A stretch of 64,000 nt of DNA from NCBI GenBank assembly GCA_019925795.1, contig CM034311.1:12902926-12966925 (forward strand), written 5' to 3'. Both the position numbers and the translations under genes were made by a program. The number at the start of each line of letters is the position of its first letter. Position 1 is the first letter of the stretch. The notes beneath the pieces were generated by a model. The model was given only the letters and a program-made list of their open reading frames with translations. It did not search any database and had not been told where the DNA came from. Origin of the DNA: Dendrobium chrysotoxum. Lineage: Eukaryota > Streptophyta > Magnoliopsida > Asparagales > Orchidaceae. This document shows, one piece after another, positions 48,736 to 58,032 of the stretch.

Positions 48736-48997
48736 CTTGCGAACGATCCTCCCACGAAGAACACCGACTAGACGACAGACGACGAGCGGAGAAGACGACT
48801 CTGATCCGTGCTTGGAGCAACCTTAGTGAATCCCTCACTAACTCCCCCTCACAAGATCTCTTCTCTCTCTCCCAACTCTCTCTCTCTCTAGGATTTCTCA
48901 GGGAAGGAAGGCAGCAAAAGATTTTTCCAAATCTAGGAAAAAGTTCTTTTTAAAGGAGGGCTTAAAATTTGCCCTAAATCTCAACTTGTCGGCCAAG

Positions 48998-49671
48998 ATC
49001 GTCCAGGACGATCGGTAGATCGTCCTGTACGATCAGTTCAAATTCAGCTGTTTCAGCCTGGACGATCTGGCTCTTCTGGACGATCAGTAGAAAAAGTTGT
49101 TCATATCGTCCCGTACGATCTTGCGATCGTCCGGGACGATTAGTTCAAATTGAAGGAAATCGTCCAGAAGACAGTTCGGGTCGTCCAGAGAAATCTGTGC
49201 TGGACGACCAAAAAATGACTTGATCGTCCCGTACGATAGGGTAATCGTCCGGTACAATTAGTTCAAAAAGGCCCCAAATCGTCCTGTACATAGTTCTGGA
49301 CGTACAGCTGAAATGCACAAGACGATCACGATCGTCCGGGACGATCCTGCGATCGTCCAGGACGATGTGATCGTATCAATTAAACATTAATTGCTTTCCT
49401 TAATTACCAGACTAATTTAGGCATGATTGTAGTGCATCGTCCAGGATGATACATGTATCGTCCGGGACGATCAGACCAAAATACTTAAAATAAAACTTGC
49501 CTAACTTAATCTGGCGGCTGGAAATTTCTGATTTGAGCATATCGTCCCGTACGATCCAAAGATCGTCCAGGACGATCTGCTTAATCAGACCCTCTTAACT
49601 CAGTCGCCCTAATTAGGGTTTCTGTTTTAACTGGATCGTCCAGGACGATGCTACTATCGTCCAGGACGATC
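48998..49671 (-). repeat. Palindromic-box array, 3' LTR of Y
   Basis: More than a dozen 15-bp boxes of the form ATCGTCC-N-GGACGAT or ATCGTCC-N-GTACGAT, often in pairs about 5-10 bp apart, with half boxes between. Rich in CpG. Confidence 0.9.
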
Positions 49672-49891
49672 TGAACAAAATTTTAACAGAAACTCTAATT
49701 CACTCAATCTCTCTCCCTGAGTGTGTGTGTGCAAGGTTACTTAGCTAGGGAATCAGTTACATTACAATTGACTCAATAAAAGAAAAAATCATACATTTGA
49801 CACACTTGGACCCGATCTTGAGTTGGCTTGAGTAGCTTGCGGTCTTTTGTGCCTGAAACTGATTAGCCAAGAAAAACACACTGGAAACATA

Positions 49892-49947
49892 TTTGTCATC
49901 ATCAAAACCAGATTTGCAACAATCTCCCCCTTTTTGATGATGGCAAA
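49892..49947 (-). other. Terminal polypurine tract and junction inverted repeat of Y
   Basis: Polypurine tract 49922-49935 (minus AAAAAGGGGGAGAT) abuts the LTR. TTTGTCATCATCAAAA (49892-49907, in the LTR) and TTTTGATGATGGCAAA (49932-49947, outside) pair with one mismatch around the plus-strand priming site. Confidence 0.85.
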
Positions 49948-50123
49948 CATTTGTAAAGTAGTCTGAAAATAAAATGAAACTAAGATGAAAATAAAATGAA
50001 ACTAAGAAATCAAACAAAACACACCTTTTTTAAATTTTCATTTAACAGCTCAAACAATACAGAAAACATGACTCAGAAAATAGAAACAAACACGACTACA
50101 ACTGACAGACACGACTACAACTG

Positions 50124-50154
50124 ACTCCCCCTTTTGACATCACAAAAAGGAGGA
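50124..50154 (-). other. Second polypurine tract of Y within an inverted repeat
   Basis: ACTCCCCCTTTTG and AAAAAGGAGGAG flank GACATCAC. The same arrangement is at 36218-36243 in E (plus strand) and 38581-38606 in B. Multiple polypurine tracts before the 3' LTR are a Sirevirus trait. Confidence 0.75.
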
Positions 50155-50159
50155 GGGAA

Positions 50160-51420
50160 AAACATAACACGGAAATAAAATATAAAATAAAACATACACA
50201 GAACAACAACAAAACAGGAAAATCAAAATTTTTCCTTGATTTTAGATTCAAAAACCAATGACAGGACGATTGACAGCGCTGAAATCCAAAAAGGTTGGAA
50301 ATAATCAACTTTCGTAACTCTGACCCCGGGCACCTTATCGATGCAAACCTCTTTCAAAACAAAAATCCGATTCAGAATAAAAGACATTAGATTTGAAAAG
50401 AAATCCTTTCAAGCCTCGTTCCAGAAAAATATCTGATATAATAGTGTTACAAAGTAAAAAATCAGAAATCGGGATTTTCAAAACTCAAGCTTTTGAAAAT
50501 ATTAAGTGGCGCACAGATTTCTCTAAGACATTTAATAATCTGAAAGGAAAGAAAGCTTGTGTTGGGCTCATTTTGTGCCTCTTTTTCAAATTGATTGGCG
50601 CTTTGCGCATCTTTTGATTTTTGATACACTTTGTGTATCCAACTTGGCAATTTTGCATCTTTTCAGTTTTGGGCTCATTTTATGCCTCTTTTTCAAATTA
50701 TCTGGCGCACTGCGCATCTTTTATAAGCTTTCTCCTTTTCATAATCATTAAAGAGTCTCAGCTGTAAGATTATTTTCCAGACATAGGAGATGACTCTCCG
50801 CAGTAAGGAAGAACGATTCACAAAACAAAACCCATACAACATATGATAAATGCAATCACTTGATTTAGAAAATCAAACTAATGACTCAAGACTTTGAAAA
50901 ACACTATTGATATGAGGCAGATTACTGTAGGAAGATAAAATAATCTCTATTTCAAAAACTAACATTTTAATTTTGAAAAGGATTTTTATTCAAAAGAAAC
51001 TACACACCAGAAAAGGAGTTAGAGGAAGAGAAACAATTATCAATGTTTCTCCCCTTTAACAGATTCAGCGAAGTCAATCACTGCTTATCAGCTTCCAAAC
51101 CAAACCAAGGTAAAAACTCTCAGTCAAAAATTCAGATCACTAGAAGTAGTGAGCGGTGATCAGATCTTGAAAAGCATAAAACAATAAGTGCAAGATATGA
51201 ACCAGTGAATAAAAAAAAAGTATAAAATCATATCAGAGTAAATACTCAAATCAAACTAACAATAAGGCTAAAACAGAAATCAGCAAAAACATAAAATCAA
51301 CTGAAAGTAAATAATCAAAGCCAAAAACTAACTAATAGAAATCAGAAATCAAAAAACTAAACCTAACTAACAGAAATCAGAATACCAATCAAAAAGATAA
51401 TACATCAGCAGTCATCAGAA
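50160..51420 (-). other. 3' non-coding region of Y
   Basis: About 1.26 kb between pol and the polypurine tracts with no product. It contains the hairpin ladder 50562-50722 (GGGCTCATTTTGTGCC, GGCGCTTTGCGC, GATACACTTTGTGTATC, GGCGCACTGCGC, about 30-35 bp apart). An envelope-like gene would sit on this side in envelope-bearing Sireviruses; none is present. Confidence 0.7.
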
Positions 51421-54400
51421 TCAAGCATTTATATCAATCACTCCTAATCTGGTTCTCAAAATGCTGAATGAGTCAAAGGCCAGTGGTTTAGTGAATATGT
51501 CAGCCAGCTGATTTTCAGTTGCTACATGATGTAGCTCAATGTCCCCTTTTGTAATATGGTCCCTAATGAAGTGATGCCTAATGTCAATGTGTTTGGTCCT
51601 AGAATGTTGGATTGGATTCTTAGAGATACAGATGGCACTGGTATTATCACACAGAACAGAAATTGTGCCAACGGGTACTCCTAAATCCAAGACTTGTTGT
51701 TTCAACCAAAGAACTTGGGCCACACAACTTCCTAAGGCAATGTACTCAGCTTCAGCAGTGGAAAGTGCAACTGAGTTCTGTTTTCTACTGGACCAGGAGA
51801 CTAACGACTGTCCTATGAATTGACAAGTCCCATAGGTACTCTTCCTATCCACCCTACACCCCGCAAAGTCAGAGTCAGAATATCCAATGATCTCAAAAGA
51901 GGTGCTGTGCCTAGGGTACCAAATTCCTAGGTTTGGGGTCCCTAAAAGATATCTAAGAATTCTCTTAACAGCAGTCAGGTGGGACTCTTTAGGATCAGCC
52001 TGAAACCTAGCACAAAGACAGACACTAAACATGATATCGGGTCGGCTAGCAGTCAGGTAAAGCAGTGAACCTATTATCCCTCTATACTTCTTCTGATCAA
52101 CAGATTTTCCATTTGAATCCTTATCTAACTGAACTGAGGAGGGCATGGGAGTATTGATTGGCTTGGCTTTGTCCATTTCATATTTCTTCAAAATGTCCTT
52201 AGTATATTTTGATTGATTGAGAAAAGTTCCATCATCCATTTGCCTTATGCTAAACCCCAAAAAGTAGGACAATTCTCCCATCATACTCATCTCAAACTCC
52301 TTACTCATTGTTTTGGAAAACTCATCACATAAATATTTATCAGAAGATCCAAAAATTATATCATCAACATAAATCTGGACAATGAGTAAGTCATCTCCTA
52401 TTCTCCTCAGAAAAAGGGTGGTGTCTACGCTCCCCTTAACAAACTCTCTTTCTAACAGGAATGTGCTAAGCCTCTCATACCAAGCTCTGGGTGCCTGTTT
52501 CAATCCATATAAGGCCTTTTTTAATTTATAAACATGACTTGGATATTGGGAACTCTCAAAACCTGGGGGTTGTTCTACAAAAACATCTTCTTTAATTACC
52601 CCATTTAAAAAGGCACTCTTGACATCCATTTGAAACAGCTTAAATCCCTTGTAACAGGCAAAGGCTAGTAGCACTCTAATGGCTTCCAATCTAGCTACAG
52701 GGGCAAAAGTTTCCTCAAAATCTATCCCTTCTATCTGATTATACCCCTTAGCCACCAATCTTGCCTTATTTCTCACCACCACACCAGAATCATTCATCTT
52801 ATTCTTAAAGACCCACTTGGTTCCCACAATACTTTGGTTGCTAGGTCTTTCTACTAACTCCCAAACATCATTCCTTACAAATTGATTCAATTCTTCCTGC
52901 ATAGCTAAAATCCAAAACTCATCCGACAAGGCTTGATTGATGTTGGTGGGTTCAGTCATTGAGATAAAGGCAGAATGGTTTACTTCCTTCCTAAGTCCAT
53001 GCCTAGTCCTAACACCTTCAGAAGGGTCTCCTAAGATCAGTTCTTTAGGATGACTCGAAGAATATCTCCAATCTCTAGGCAATGAGGTTTGAGGTTCTAC
53101 CCTTTCCTCCAAATTTGTATTTCCAACTCCTTGGGTAACCTCAACAATCTCTTCATCTTCTACTTCAGATCTAGACTCCTTAGGATCAGATTCATCAAAC
53201 ACTACATGGGTTGTTTCTTCCACCACCAAAGTCCTCCTATTGAACACCCTAAAGGATTTCCCCACACTTGAATATCCTAAGAACACTCCTTCATCAGATT
53301 TGGGGTCAAATTTTCCTAAGGGTGACTTCCTGTTGTTTAGAATGAAAACCTTACAGCCAAAGACATGGAGGTGGGACAGATTTGGTGTTCTACCCTTAAT
53401 GATCTCATAAGGTGTCTTGTTCAGTTTGACTCTCACATTCACCCTATTCAGCACATAACAGGCAGTGTTCACCGCTTCAGCCCAAAAGTATTTTGGAAGT
53501 GAATACTCGGCAAGCATGGCTCTAGCGGCTTCCACTAAGGTCCTGTTCTTCCTTTCAGCTACCCCGTTCTGCTGAGGGGTCCTAGGAGCTAAAAAATTGT
53601 GACTAATCCCATGATTCTCACAAAAACTTCCAAATCTTTCATTTTCAAACTCCCCTCCGTGATCACTATGGATGGTAATAATCTCACATCCTAACTTCTT
53701 CTGAATCCAAGTAGAGAAAGATCTAAACTCATCAAATGACTCAGATTTGTGTGACAAAAACTTAACCCAAGTGAACCTTGAATAATCATCAACAATCACA
53801 AAACCATAGACTCTCCCCCCTAAGCTGGCAGTGCTAATGGGTCCAAAGAGGTCCATGTGAAGAACTTCTAAAGGTCTAGAGGTGCTAATGTCCTTAACAG
53901 AGTGAAAAGAGGACTGGACTTGCTTCCCCAACTGACAGGCATCACACAGGTGATCCTTAGTGAACTTAAGCTTGGGCACACCTCTAACTAAGTCCTTTTG
54001 GGTGACTCTCCTAAGGGTTTTCATACTGGCATGACACAATCTCCTATGCCATAACCAAGACTCATCAGCAGCAGTTTTTAAGCAAATTGAATTATCAGAT
54101 TTGATGCTACTTACATCCAGCTTGTAGACGTTGTTGATCCTTTGCCCCTGCAAAACAACTTCATCATTTAAGCTTAAAATGCAGCCAGTGGGCAGGAATT
54201 TGATGCTGTATCCCTTGTCGCAGAGTTGACTGATGCTCAGCAGGTTGTGTTTCAGTCCATCTACAAGCAAAACATTATCAATCATAAAGTTCTTTGAATC
54301 ACCAATTATACCTGTGCCTACCACCTTCCTGGTGGTGTTATCTCCAAGTGTAACCTTGCCTTCAGCTCTGGCCTCCAGCGAAATGAACTGATTTGCATCT

Positions 54401-54441
54401 CCAGTCATATGTCTAGAACATCCGCTGTCTAGGTACCACAT
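51421..54441 (-). CDS. Copia Pol polyprotein: protease, integrase, reverse transcriptase, RNase H (element Y)
   Basis: An intact 1006-residue frame. The Pol polyprotein would be cleaved into the enzymes that copy and insert the element. Protease active site DSG at 5-7. Pre-integrase zinc region H132/H137/C166/C169. Integrase D197, D260, E296 (35 residues apart, the DD35E spacing), with CDACQ and QQNGVAERKNR landmarks. Reverse transcriptase about 515-760 with YVDD at 691-694. RNase H D856/D858, E897/E899 and D932. No stop or frameshift, and all catalytic residues seen are present. The start ATG closes a hairpin. The frame has a TAG about 30 nt upstream and differs from the gag frame, so no Gag-Pol fusion is encoded by simple readthrough. 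Relics at 43423-46432 and 33205-36073 are its decayed relatives. Confidence 0.95.
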   Translation of the reverse strand: MWYLDSGCSRHMTGDANQFISLEARAEGKVTLGDNTTRKVVGTGIIGDSKNFMIDNVLLVDGLKHNLLSISQLCDKGYSIKFLPTGCILSLNDEVVLQGQRINNVYKLDVSSIKSDNSICLKTAADESWLWHRRLCHASMKTLRRVTQKDLVRGVPKLKFTKDHLCDACQLGKQVQSSFHSVKDISTSRPLEVLHMDLFGPISTASLGGRVYGFVIVDDYSRFTWVKFLSHKSESFDEFRSFSTWIQKKLGCEIITIHSDHGGEFENERFGSFCENHGISHNFLAPRTPQQNGVAERKNRTLVEAARAMLAEYSLPKYFWAEAVNTACYVLNRVNVRVKLNKTPYEIIKGRTPNLSHLHVFGCKVFILNNRKSPLGKFDPKSDEGVFLGYSSVGKSFRVFNRRTLVVEETTHVVFDESDPKESRSEVEDEEIVEVTQGVGNTNLEERVEPQTSLPRDWRYSSSHPKELILGDPSEGVRTRHGLRKEVNHSAFISMTEPTNINQALSDEFWILAMQEELNQFVRNDVWELVERPSNQSIVGTKWVFKNKMNDSGVVVRNKARLVAKGYNQIEGIDFEETFAPVARLEAIRVLLAFACYKGFKLFQMDVKSAFLNGVIKEDVFVEQPPGFESSQYPSHVYKLKKALYGLKQAPRAWYERLSTFLLEREFVKGSVDTTLFLRRIGDDLLIVQIYVDDIIFGSSDKYLCDEFSKTMSKEFEMSMMGELSYFLGFSIRQMDDGTFLNQSKYTKDILKKYEMDKAKPINTPMPSSVQLDKDSNGKSVDQKKYRGIIGSLLYLTASRPDIMFSVCLCARFQADPKESHLTAVKRILRYLLGTPNLGIWYPRHSTSFEIIGYSDSDFAGCRVDRKSTYGTCQFIGQSLVSWSSRKQNSVALSTAEAEYIALGSCVAQVLWLKQQVLDLGVPVGTISVLCDNTSAICISKNPIQHSRTKHIDIRHHFIRDHITKGDIELHHVATENQLADIFTKPLAFDSFSILRTRLGVIDINA

Positions 54442-54522
54442 GCTCTCACGAGGTCTTGTGTGAGAGCATACCTAAAAAATCATCAAATGTCAGTCTTAGG
54501 AACCCAAACAGGTTTGGGTTCC
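54441..54522 (-). promoter_or_regulatory. Two-hairpin gag-pol junction (element Y)
   Basis: Hairpin 1: GGAACCCAAAC (54522-54512) with GTTTGGGTTCC (54509-54499), 11 bp perfect, 2-nt loop. Hairpin 2: TGCTCTCAC (54468-54460) with GTGAGAGCA (54449-54441), 9 bp perfect, 10-nt loop. The 3' arm ends on the A of the pol ATG. The spacer is 30 nt. Same layout in E and B. Confidence 0.75.
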
Positions 54523-54590
54523 ATCTTATGAAAAGAAGAATGCGATGCATGCATGCTGTGCTGTGCAACAGGCAGTTTGGGTCTCCACAC

Positions 54591-56294
54591 CTAATGTGTA
54601 CTACGGTGAACAGTACAAGTGTGTGATATGTGTCCTAACATGCCACATGAAAAACATCTAACACCAGGAAAAGGATTAACTAAACGTCGTGAGTGATAGT
54701 GCCTCTTCCTAGTAGTGTATGAAACATGCTTTGAAGAACTTGCAACAGAATTTTTAAAAGGTGGCGGTGCATAAAATTGTTCAAAAGTAGGCGGTGTTTT
54801 GTTATTTTCAAAAGAACTGATTTTCACTTTCAAAAACTCAATGTGTTTGTTTAAACTTCCAATTTCAAACGTTTTTGCACTTTCAATACTTTCTAACTCA
54901 GATGCCAAATCATTCACTTTCTTAAAAGCAAGTTCTAATTCAACATGCGCTGTTTTTAACAAGTTATGCTCAATAATTAAATCAGAATGCTTTTTATTCA
55001 GTTCATCAAACTCATCTAGTAAAGACATGTGATTGCTATCAATGGTGGAATGATCCTTAATCAACACTTCATGCTCTTTTTGCAAAGTCAGATAATCTAG
55101 TTTCAAACTAGCATGGGTTTTCTTAAGCTTCCTATATGATGTATGAATCTTTTCAGAAACTTCAAATAACTGATCGTAAGTAAGCTCACATACCTCTTCC
55201 TGGTCGGACTGACCAGGGTGATCATCAGCCATCAAACACAAGTTTGTTTCCTCCTCTTCAGCTTCAGTCTCAGAAGAGTCGGATGCAGAGTCTGCCCAGA
55301 ACGCCTTCTGAATCCGCTTCTTGTCCTTTCTGAACTTTGGTTTCTCCTCACCCTTCTCCTTGCTTGGATGAGCTTTAAGTGTCGGACAATCAGCCTTAAT
55401 GTGTCCGGGCTTCCTGCATTCAAAACAAACCGATTCAGATGAACCCTTAAAGTTTTTATTGGACTTACCCTTGTTCCACTTCTGATAGTTCTTATGTTTC
55501 TTCCTTAGAAAGCTTTTAAATTGCCTTGTGATTAAGGCAACATCATCGCTATCAGACCCGGAAGAGCTAGCATCTGAATCCTTGGCCTTTAGTGCCACGG
55601 TCTTCTCTTTCTTGCGTTCACCTGCATCAAGTTGCCTTTGGTTCACCCCTTGCTCGTAAGCAATGAGTGATCCAAGTAAGCTGTCAATAGAGTAAGTATT
55701 TAAATCTTTGGATTCAGTAATAGCAGTAATCTTAGCATCATAAGAAGCAGGCAAACATCTAAGAATCTTGTTCACTCTTTCGTAGTTGGTAAGTTCTCTA
55801 CCTAAAGCATGCAAAGAGGTAACAATCTGAGTGAACCTTGTGTACATTTCTGAAATAGTCTCACTAGGTTTCATGCGAAAAAGTTCGTAATCATGTAACA
55901 AGATGTTTAACCTAGATTGTTTGACTTCAGTTGTACCTTCATATGTTATACATAATCTATCCCAAATCTCTTTTCCCGTTGTACAAGTAGAAACACGCAT
56001 ATAGTCCTCAGATTTTAAAGCACAGAAGAAACAGTTCAAACATTTGGCATTTAACTGTGCTAAATCACGATCATCAAACGTCCAATCAGCAAACGGCAAT
56101 TCAGTTTTCACATTGTTAACCATTCGAAAAGGTGGTTCGTATCCGTCCTTAACTAACATCCACATGCGATAATCAATAGACTGAAGAAAAGTAGACATGC
56201 GTGTTTTCCAAAAATCAAATGGAATGTTATCAAACAACGGTGGTCTCGTTATAGAATAACCTTCAGCAGTATTACGATTGTTACAGTTAGCCAT
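54591..56294 (-). CDS. Copia Gag nucleocapsid precursor (element Y)
   Basis: A 567-residue Gag, larger than typical copia Gag as expected for Sireviruses. It would form the cytoplasmic virus-like particle that packages the RNA. The conserved central Gag domain covers about 25-215. A CCHC zinc knuckle lies at C290-C293-H298-C303, an acidic Ser-rich stretch at 335-370, a long coiled coil at about 378-495, and a second CCHC knuckle at C547-C550-H555-C560. The start ATG is 39 nt from the primer-binding site. The TAG at 54591-54593 stands where B and E have Leu codons. The frame continues open 36 more codons to a TGA at 54483-54485 that is equivalent to the gag stops of B and E. Gag of Y is therefore C-terminally shortened, unless the TAG is read through. 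Confidence 0.93.
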   Translation of the reverse strand: MANCNNRNTAEGYSITRPPLFDNIPFDFWKTRMSTFLQSIDYRMWMLVKDGYEPPFRMVNNVKTELPFADWTFDDRDLAQLNAKCLNCFFCALKSEDYMRVSTCTTGKEIWDRLCITYEGTTEVKQSRLNILLHDYELFRMKPSETISEMYTRFTQIVTSLHALGRELTNYERVNKILRCLPASYDAKITAITESKDLNTYSIDSLLGSLIAYEQGVNQRQLDAGERKKEKTVALKAKDSDASSSGSDSDDVALITRQFKSFLRKKHKNYQKWNKGKSNKNFKGSSESVCFECRKPGHIKADCPTLKAHPSKEKGEEKPKFRKDKKRIQKAFWADSASDSSETEAEEEETNLCLMADDHPGQSDQEEVCELTYDQLFEVSEKIHTSYRKLKKTHASLKLDYLTLQKEHEVLIKDHSTIDSNHMSLLDEFDELNKKHSDLIIEHNLLKTAHVELELAFKKVNDLASELESIESAKTFEIGSLNKHIEFLKVKISSFENNKTPPTFEQFYAPPPFKNSVASSSKHVSYTTRKRHYHSRRLVNPFPGVRCFSCGMLGHISHTCTVHRSTH

Positions 56295-56332
56295 GGATCA
56301 AATTCAAAAGTTTTTAAACAGAAATTTTGAAT

Positions 56333-56347
56333 CCCGCTCTGATACCA
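56333..56347 (-). other. Primer-binding site (tRNA-iMet) of element Y
   Basis: The minus strand reads TGGTATCAGAGCGGG, two bases from the LTR edge. It is complementary to the 3' end of initiator tRNA-Met. Confidence 0.95.
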
Positions 56348-57072
56348 CTTGAAAGTTCGATAGGGATGTTAAGCCCTAGTGAACTAGTCCCGAGGCTAAC
56401 CAAGAGGGGGGGTGAATTGGTTATTTAAAAATTTCACGATAACTACAAAAATCTTTTCGATACTTAGCAGCGGAAACAAGTAAACAATAACGAAAAGATC
56501 AACCAACGATATTCACCCAAGCAGTTTATATTCAAAAGTAAAATGCAAAACTGAATCAAAAAAAAAGCAAACCAGATTTTATAGTGGTTCGGTCAACTTG
56601 AACTACGTCCACTCCCTGGAGCCTCCCCTCCGGGTATTGCACTAAACGAAAGTGACTCTCCTTTTGCTCCCACAGCAAGGCGGAGAAGCCTGTACAAAAC
56701 ACCTCCTTTTCACCACACGGTGAGGCAGAGAACCCGACCTCCTTTCGCTTCCTCCTGAAGCAGGTAGAGAACCTTCGAACTCCTTTTGCTTCCACCTGAA
56801 GCGGGCAGAGAACCCACGAACTCCTTTCGCTTCCTCCTGAAGTGGGCAGAGAACCCGGATCTTCTTGCGAACGATCCTCCCACGAAGAACACCGACTAGA
56901 CGACAGACGACGAGCGGAGAAGACGACTCTGATCTGTGCTTGGAGCAACCTTAGTGAATCCCTCACTAACTCCCCCTCACAAGATCTCTTCTCTCTCTCC
57001 CAACTCTCTCTCTCTCTAGGATTTCTCAGGGAAGGAAGGCAGCAAAAGATTTTTCCAAATCTAGGAAAAAGT

Positions 57073-57090
57073 TCTTTTTAAAGGAGGGCT
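57073..57090 (-). promoter_or_regulatory. Conserved TATA-like promoter region of the 5' LTR
   Basis: Minus strand AAGCCCTCCTTTAAAAAG. Equivalent places in the other LTRs read (G)AAGCCCTCTATTTAAGC (24377), GCATTTAAGCTCTCTTA (30365), TATTTAAGCTCTC (37347) and CTCTCTATTTAATC (58892). It lies about 40 nt downstream of the palindromic-box array. Sirevirus boxes are known to sit just upstream of a conserved promoter. Confidence 0.6.
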
Positions 57091-57126
57091 TAAAATTTGC
57101 CCTAAATCTCAACTTGTCGGCCAAGA

Positions 57127-57782
57127 TCGATCGTCCTGTACGATCAGTTCAAATTCAGCTGTTTCAGCCTGGACGATCTGGCTCTTCTGGACGATAAGTA
57201 GAAAAAGTTGTTCATATCGTCCCGTACGATCCTGCGATCGTCCGGGACGATTAGTTCAAATTGAAGGAAATCGTCCAGAAGACAGTTCGGGTCGTCCAGA
57301 GAAATCTGTGCTGGACGACCAAAAAATGACTTGATCGTCCCGTACGATAGGGTAATCGTCCGGTATGATTAGTTCAAAAAGGCCCCAAATCGTCCTGTAC
57401 ATAGTTCTGGACGTACAGCTGAAATGCACAAGACGATCACGATCGTCCGGGACGATCCTGCGATCGTCCAGGACGATGTGATCGTATCAATTAAACATTA
57501 ATTGCTTTCCTTAATTACCAGACTAATTTAGGCATGATTGTAGTGCATCGTCCAGGACGATACACGTATCGTCCGGGACGATCAGACCAAAATACTTAAA
57601 ATAAAACTTGCCTAACTTAATCTGGCGGCTAGAAATTTCTGATTTGAGCATATCATCCCGTACGATCCAAAGATCATCCAGGACGATCTGCTTAATCAGA
57701 CCCTCTTAACTCAGTCGCCCTAATTAGGGTTTCTGTTTTAACTGGATCGTCCAGGACGATGCTACTATCGTCCAGGACGATC
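57127..57782 (-). repeat. Palindromic-box array, 5' LTR of Y
   Basis: About 13 full 15-bp boxes (ATCGTCC-N-GGACGAT / GTACGAT) plus half boxes over 656 bp, upstream of the TATA-like site. Paired boxes lie near 57440-57478, 57547-57585, 57651-57689 and 57745-57782. Confidence 0.9.
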
Positions 57783-58032
57783 TGAACAAAATTTTAACAG
57801 AAACTCTAATTCACTCAATCTCTCTCCCTGAGTGTGTGTGTGCAAGGTTACTTAGCTAGGGAATCAGTTACATTACAATTGACTCAATAAAAGAAAAAAT
57901 CATACATTTGACACACTTGGACCCGATCTTGAGTTGGCTTAAGTAGCTTGCGGTCTTTTGTGCCTGAAACTGATTAGCCAAGAAAAACACACTGGAAACA
58001 TGTTTGTCATCATCAAAACCAGATTTGCAACA

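Larger units (their letters stand above)
48222..49921 (-). repeat. 3' LTR of element Y
   Basis: 1700 bp, minus strand TGTTGCAAAT...GAACTTTCA. Plus-strand landmarks: polyG signal with flanking TAACCAA/TTGGTTA inverted repeat (48270-48293), ATAGTGGTTCGGT (48452), ~41-bp GAGAACC repeats (48599-48730), TATA-like region about 48945-48957, and palindromic-box array 48998-49671. It holds one more box than the 5' LTR. Confidence 0.95.
48222..58032 (-). mobile_element. Complete young Sirevirus-type copia retrotransposon (element Y)
   Basis: 9811 bp: LTRs 48222-49921 and 56350-58032, target duplication ATATC, tRNA-iMet primer-binding site, two polypurine tracts, and open gag and pol on the minus strand. 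LTR palindromic boxes, polyC signal, duplicated polypurine tract with inverted repeats, coiled-coil Gag and large size are together diagnostic of Sireviruses (a Ty1/copia genus). The LTRs differ by about 16 substitutions counted by eye and one 17-bp deletion. No envelope-like ORF. It interrupts gag of element B. Confidence 0.95.
56350..58032 (-). repeat. 5' LTR of element Y
   Basis: 1683 bp, TG...CA on the minus strand. It lacks 17 bp present in the 3' LTR, between GATCG repeats near 57126. A 136-codon sense frame (56556-56966) is kept in both LTRs but is mainly minisatellite and is not called a gene. Confidence 0.95.

Noticed and set aside
48998..49671. Regularly spaced palindromes as a CRISPR-like array
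   Set aside because: Irregular spacing, spacers not unique in size, located within an LTR of a plant retrotransposon.
51581..51823. Plus-strand frames inside pol and gag of Y (also 53089-53271, 54799-55032, 55218-55442)
   Set aside because: Antisense shadows of the intact minus-strand frames.
54441..54485. Slippery-looking TTTTTTA between gag and pol of Y as a -1 frameshift site
   Set aside because: It lies after the gag-frame TGA, is in the wrong phase for X-XXY-YYZ, the pol frame has its own TAG there, and E and B lack the heptamer.
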